Of a stretch of 64,000 nucleotides of DNA, positions 61,532-64,000 are shown piece by piece. The DNA comes from Streptomyces sp. Ru71 (GTDB lineage Bacteria; Actinomycetota; Actinomycetes; Streptomycetales; Streptomycetaceae), in assembly GCF_002920535.1 (NCBI RefSeq), contig NZ_PQSS01000013.1, forward strand, positions 1 through 64,000, in the 5' to 3' direction. The position numbers and the translations under genes are program-made. Numbering within the stretch: position 1 is the first letter of the stretch; every line of letters begins with the position of its first letter. Under the pieces are notes generated by a model. The model ran no database searches. It saw only the letters and a list, made by a program, of their open reading frames with translations, and had not been told where the DNA came from.

Positions 61532-61561
61532 CAGGCGCCCGGCCTCCGAGCCGGGCGCCTG
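61532..61561. terminator. Hairpin between convergent units
   Basis: CAGGCGCCCGGC (61532-61543) and GCCGGGCGCCTG (61550-61561) form a perfect 12-bp stem with a 6-nt loop, between the HNH remnant and the convergent regulator gene. It could serve both directions. Confidence 0.7.
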
Positions 61562-61683
61562 CAGTGGCTGTCAGCCTCCCCGCGCAATTTGTCGCAGTAA
61601 TTCCTGGTCCTTGACGGGCCGGTCACACGGCCTTGTCCCAGGAGCGGCGCCGATGGGCGTCGGTGCAGGAGCCGCCGACAGTC

Positions 61684-61743
61684 CCAGGAGGCCTGGTGGG
61701 CCGGCCGGCCGTACCAGGAGGCACGGCGGGCCGGCCGGCGGTC
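61684..61743 (+). repeat. Two tandem 30-bp imperfect repeats
   Basis: Units at 61684-61713 and 61714-61743 share CCAGGAGGC and GGGCCGGCCGGC with a few differences. They lie just past the stop of the regulator gene. Confidence 0.55.
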
Positions 61744-61758
61744 CAGACGTAATCGCCG

Positions 61759-62745
61759 TCAGAGCCACCCCCGCTGGGCCGCCTTGAGCCCCGCCTCGAA
61801 CCTGCTTGTGGCGTTGAGGCGTTCCATCAGGGCGGCCATCTGCCGGCGCACCGTCCGCAGGGAAACGCCGAGGCGCTTGCCGGCGGCCTCGTCGGTGAGG
61901 CCGGAGGCGAGGAGCTTGAGCAGCTCCTGTTCCTGTGCGGAAAGTCCGCGCTCGTCCTGGCGGGGGCGGTCCGCGCCCAGGGGCACGGCGGAATGCCAGG
62001 TCTGTTTGAAGAGGCTGATCAATGAGGCGACGATGCCGGGAGACCGGGTGCACAAGGCACCCGCCCGGGAGTTCTCGGGGTCGATGGGCACCACCGCGAC
62101 GGTACGGTCGAAGATGAGCAGTCGGGAGGGAAGGACCGGACTCGTGCGCACCTGTGCCCCCTCCTCGGTCAGCCAGCGCGCGTAGGCGAGCATGTCCGGA
62201 TCGTTGCGCACGCTGTCCTGGTAGACGGTCTTCATCCGCACTCCGCGGCGTAGCGCGTCCGCATCGAGCGGGCGTGAGGCCTGGCGGCTCGCCGCCGACT
62301 GGGGGCCGCCCGGAATGATGGACATGCACTCCGAGGCCAGTTCGGCGGCCAGCACCTCCAGCCGGTTCTGAATGGCGTCCAGACCCACCAGCCGCTCCGC
62401 CCCGTCCACCTCGGTGTTGGGGCGCAGCGAGGCGTACTCCGCGACGGCGGCGGCCGCCGCCGCCCTGCTCTCGGCGAGCTGCTGCTGGCGTCTGGCCAGC
62501 TCCTCCTCCTGGCGTCTCAGGATCAGCTCAAGCCCCAATTGGGGACTCACGGGCCGCAGTCCGCCGCTGTACTCGCGGGAATCTCGCAGCAGTCCCAGGT
62601 CGACCAACTGGTCGAGTCCCTCGCGCACCGCCGACTCCTCCAGGCCGAGATGTGCGCACAACTCGGCCACGCCGTACGACGGTTCGGCGAGCATTCCTCG
62701 GTAGACGGCCTCCACATGGGATTCCAGCCCGAGCGTCTCAAACAC
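61759..62745 (-). CDS. TrmB-like/LuxR-type transcriptional regulator
   Basis: The 328-aa protein has three parts. Residues about 8-55 are a TrmB-type winged helix (GVAELCAHLGLEESAVREGL). Residues about 68-105 are a Gln/Glu/Ala coiled coil, followed by a PLD-like effector region to about 235. Residues about 268-325 are a LuxR HTH (LSAQEQELLKLLASGLTDEA, then LGVSLRTVRRQMAALMERLN). There is no receiver domain, so control is by ligand or protein contact. It is divergent from a tiny exported-peptide gene across a 278-bp gap with a strong palindrome, so autoregulation and control of the peptide gene are likely. Confidence 0.85.
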   Translation of the reverse strand: MFETLGLESHVEAVYRGMLAEPSYGVAELCAHLGLEESAVREGLDQLVDLGLLRDSREYSGGLRPVSPQLGLELILRRQEEELARRQQQLAESRAAAAAAVAEYASLRPNTEVDGAERLVGLDAIQNRLEVLAAELASECMSIIPGGPQSAASRQASRPLDADALRRGVRMKTVYQDSVRNDPDMLAYARWLTEEGAQVRTSPVLPSRLLIFDRTVAVVPIDPENSRAGALCTRSPGIVASLISLFKQTWHSAVPLGADRPRQDERGLSAQEQELLKLLASGLTDEAAGKRLGVSLRTVRRQMAALMERLNATSRFEAGLKAAQRGWL

Positions 62746-62813
62746 TTACAACCCCCCCAGGTCGTGGATGCAACGCATGGCGGCACGCGGCCGCCCGGTG
62801 ATCATAGACGCAT

Positions 62814-62851
62814 CCTGGCACCAAGGTGCCAGGCACTGTGGTGCCACCTGG
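62814..62851. promoter_or_regulatory. Operator array between regulator and SISWD peptide gene
   Basis: CCTGGCACCAAGGTGCCAGG at 62814-62833 is a perfect 9-2-9 palindrome. A second GGTGCCA half-site starts at 62840, 15 bp after the first at 62825. CCAGGCAC...GTGC..CCTGG forms an overlapping imperfect repeat to 62851. The array lies about 70 bp upstream of the regulator start and 170 bp upstream of the peptide gene. It is probably the regulator's own binding site. Confidence 0.65.
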
Positions 62852-63023
62852 AACCCCTTTTCGGCAGGTCAGCGCGCCAGCAGGATGGTGATCACCGGAA
62901 CGGCGGGGGCAACCACCCCGACCCGGGCCAGGTCCGCAAGGACGTTCCGGTGCAGCGCGCACAGCGGGTGTCCGCACCCGTTCTGTCCATCCCGTCCGTC
63001 CAAGCCTGTTCCGGGGGTTTCCC

Positions 63024-63203
63024 ATGTCCCGCACGATGCGTATCGCCGCTGCCGCCGTCCTGACCGCCGTGCTGTCCGCCGCTTCGGCCGTCACAGCGTC
63101 CGCCGACTCGGTCACGGGTGACTCGGCGACGACCACGACCGCGAGCATCAGCTGGGACACGCCGGCACCGGTGATCGCTCCCGACAGCATCAGCTGGGAC
63201 TGA
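63024..63203 (+). CDS. 59-aa exported peptide with duplicated SISWD motif
   Basis: The precursor has a short Sec signal peptide (RTMRIAAAAVLTAVLSAASA) with predicted cleavage at TASA-DS after residue 27, leaving a mature peptide of about 32 residues. The mature part is Ser/Thr-rich, has no cysteine, and carries SISWD twice (residues 41-45 and 55-59), the second being the exact C terminus. The spacer is DTPAPVIAPD-like. No known bacteriocin, lanthipeptide or chaplin pattern fits. It is divergent from the TrmB/LuxR-type regulator and seven bases from the next gene. A signalling or envelope-associated peptide is plausible; this is inference. Confidence 0.75.
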   Translation: MSRTMRIAAAAVLTAVLSAASAVTASADSVTGDSATTTTASISWDTPAPVIAPDSISWD

Positions 63204-63210
63204 GCCCGCC

Positions 63211-63480
63211 GTGCGCGTGATCCGAGCGAGCCTGGTCGGTGACGCCCGCCGTCCCGCACCGAAGGGCCCCGTGTCCGTCGTGCACGACCTGTTATGGGCC
63301 CACGCCGTGCCCACCGACGGCCTGGAGCACATCCGGGTGAAGTCGGCCGACCACGGCATGGACGTCTTCCTCTTCATGCGCGCCCCTTCCGACTCCGACG
63401 CCCTGAGGCAGGTGTGCGCACTGCTCGACCGGGCCCACCACCCGCTTCGTTGCCAGGGGTACCGCGTCCGCGACCCGTGA
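63211..63480 (+). CDS. Small cytosolic protein (89 aa) coupled to the SISWD peptide
   Basis: GTG 63211 follows the peptide stop by seven bases. The product VIRASLVGDARRPAPKGPVS, then VHDLLWAHAVPTDGLEHIRV and FLFMRAPSDSDALRQVCALL looks like a compact alpha/beta (ferredoxin-like) domain without a signal peptide. I do not recognise a family. The tight spacing suggests a shared function with the peptide, such as processing, regulation or immunity. Confidence 0.65.
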   Translation: MRVIRASLVGDARRPAPKGPVSVVHDLLWAHAVPTDGLEHIRVKSADHGMDVFLFMRAPSDSDALRQVCALLDRAHHPLRCQGYRVRDP

Positions 63481-63556
63481 GTTGTCGGCCGACCAGCACG
63501 GCCTCTGCGCGCACCCAGCCCAGTTCCGCTTTCCATCTGTCTCCCGGAGACCCGCC

Positions 63557-64000
63557 ATGCCCCGCACCGCACGACCGCGCTCCGTCCGACTCACCGTCAT
63601 GGCCGGCGCCGCAGCGCTCGCCGCCACTGCCCTCTACACGGCGACCCAGCACGCCGACGCCTCGGAGGTGCCCGCACCGCCCGTCAAAGCCGCAGCGTCC
63701 CCCATCGGTCGGCAGGCTGCCGTTGCGACCACCCCACCGCCCACGACACGGGCCCCCGGGCCGAAGCCCGAAGGGGCACGGCACGCCCCCGCGTCCGCCC
63801 CCACCCGGGCCGAAACCGAGGAACCGGCGGGCAGGAGCCCGCTGTCGGCGAGCCGTGTGGCGGCATCCCAGTTGCCGGACACCGCGGCGCAGAAGTGGAA
63901 GGAGCTCGCGCCTGCCAGCGTCCGGAAGCTGAGCCAGGACTTCCAGCTCAACGAGTGCGTGAGGGTGCACGGAGCGACGGCCTGGCAGCAGCAGGGTTTC
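63557..64000 (+). CDS. Exported or membrane-anchored protein, partial at window end
   Basis: ATG 63557 (GGAGA upstream) begins a precursor with a single hydrophobic segment (VRLTVMAGAAALAATALYTA), a long Pro/Ala/Thr linker, and the start of a folded domain (AQKWKELAPASVRKLSQDFQ, then LNECVRVHGATAWQQQGF). It runs off the end of the window after 148 codons. It is third in the run after the SISWD peptide and may be a membrane-anchored partner. The domain cannot be named from what is visible. Confidence 0.7.
   Translation, partial: MPRTARPRSVRLTVMAGAAALAATALYTATQHADASEVPAPPVKAAASPIGRQAAVATTPPPTTRAPGPKPEGARHAPASAPTRAETEEPAGRSPLSASRVAASQLPDTAAQKWKELAPASVRKLSQDFQLNECVRVHGATAWQQQGF

Noticed and set aside
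61684-61743. Possible repeat array
   Set aside because: Only two imperfect 30-bp units in a GC-rich tail; too few to be an array of any known type, so listed only as a tandem repeat.
1-64000. CRISPR arrays, tRNA or rRNA genes
   Set aside because: No regularly spaced direct repeats, cloverleaf-like genes or rRNA signatures were seen while reading both strands.

Overview
This is a high-GC actinobacterial window, almost certainly from a Streptomyces. The evidence is GC-rich third codon positions, many GTG starts, GTGA/ATGA translational overlaps, Tat and lipoprotein exports, a cysteine-containing actinobacterial leader peptide, and families typical of the genus (septum-formation lipoprotein, amphi-Trp, DUF6221, DUF6461, DUF6650, SpoIIE-type phosphatase). 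The many insertion-sequence remnants, frameshifted genes and chimeric ORFs suggest an accessory region such as a chromosome arm. No rRNA, tRNA or CRISPR array was seen. Gene names are from reading proteins by eye; no database search was run.

Layout. 0.1-4.5 kb: a transposase stub, an unknown gene, and a divergent sulfur module (ArsR-rhodanese repressor facing an MBL-fold/rhodanese enzyme and an MFS transporter). 4.6-8.1 kb: two overlapping exported hydrolases (LysM-peptidase and Tat-type serine hydrolase). 8.1-10.2 kb: an arsenic island, arsI divergent from arsR-aquaporin-arsC, with paired operators. 10.3-13.8 kb: VOC protein, a TetR repressor divergent from a quinone oxidoreductase, and a beta-lactamase-family esterase. 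14.1-18.6 kb: a molybdenum hydroxylase operon (FAD subunit, fused Fe-S/Mo subunit, ABM-membrane protein). 19.4-23.8 kb: a large secreted NucA/NucB-like protein and a DUF6461 gene, bracketed by a methyltransferase gene and an inverted partial copy of it. 24-26.7 kb: SnoaL-like protein and a lipoprotein.

26.7-35.8 kb is a mobile-element zone: a 3.56-kb segment with perfect 34-bp inverted ends carrying an araC-nmrA pair and a frameshifted IS701-type transposase; a 748-bp deleted IS701-like element with cargo, flanked by CTAG; IS5 and ISAs1 remnants; a GNAT and a DUF1059 gene. 36-45 kb: hydrolase, amphi-Trp protein, DUF2252, a frameshifted GH15, an MFS pump, and a striking in-frame chimera of a truncated Ku DNA-end-binding domain with a membrane acyltransferase. 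45.9-48.4 kb: a PAS-GAF-PP2C-HATPase sensor phosphatase.

49.9-56.7 kb is a complete organosulfur operon: LysR regulator, divergent leader peptide, SfnG-type sulfone monooxygenase, two acyl-CoA-dehydrogenase-like oxidoreductases, an FMN reductase and an SsuD-type monooxygenase. 57-61.4 kb holds decayed genes and IS remnants plus DUF6650, a primase/polymerase-like protein and a truncated HNH nuclease. 61.8-64 kb is the best candidate for an undescribed system: a TrmB/LuxR-type regulator, a near-perfect operator array, and divergently a 59-aa exported peptide with duplicated SISWD motifs, followed by a small cytosolic protein and another exported protein that runs off the window.
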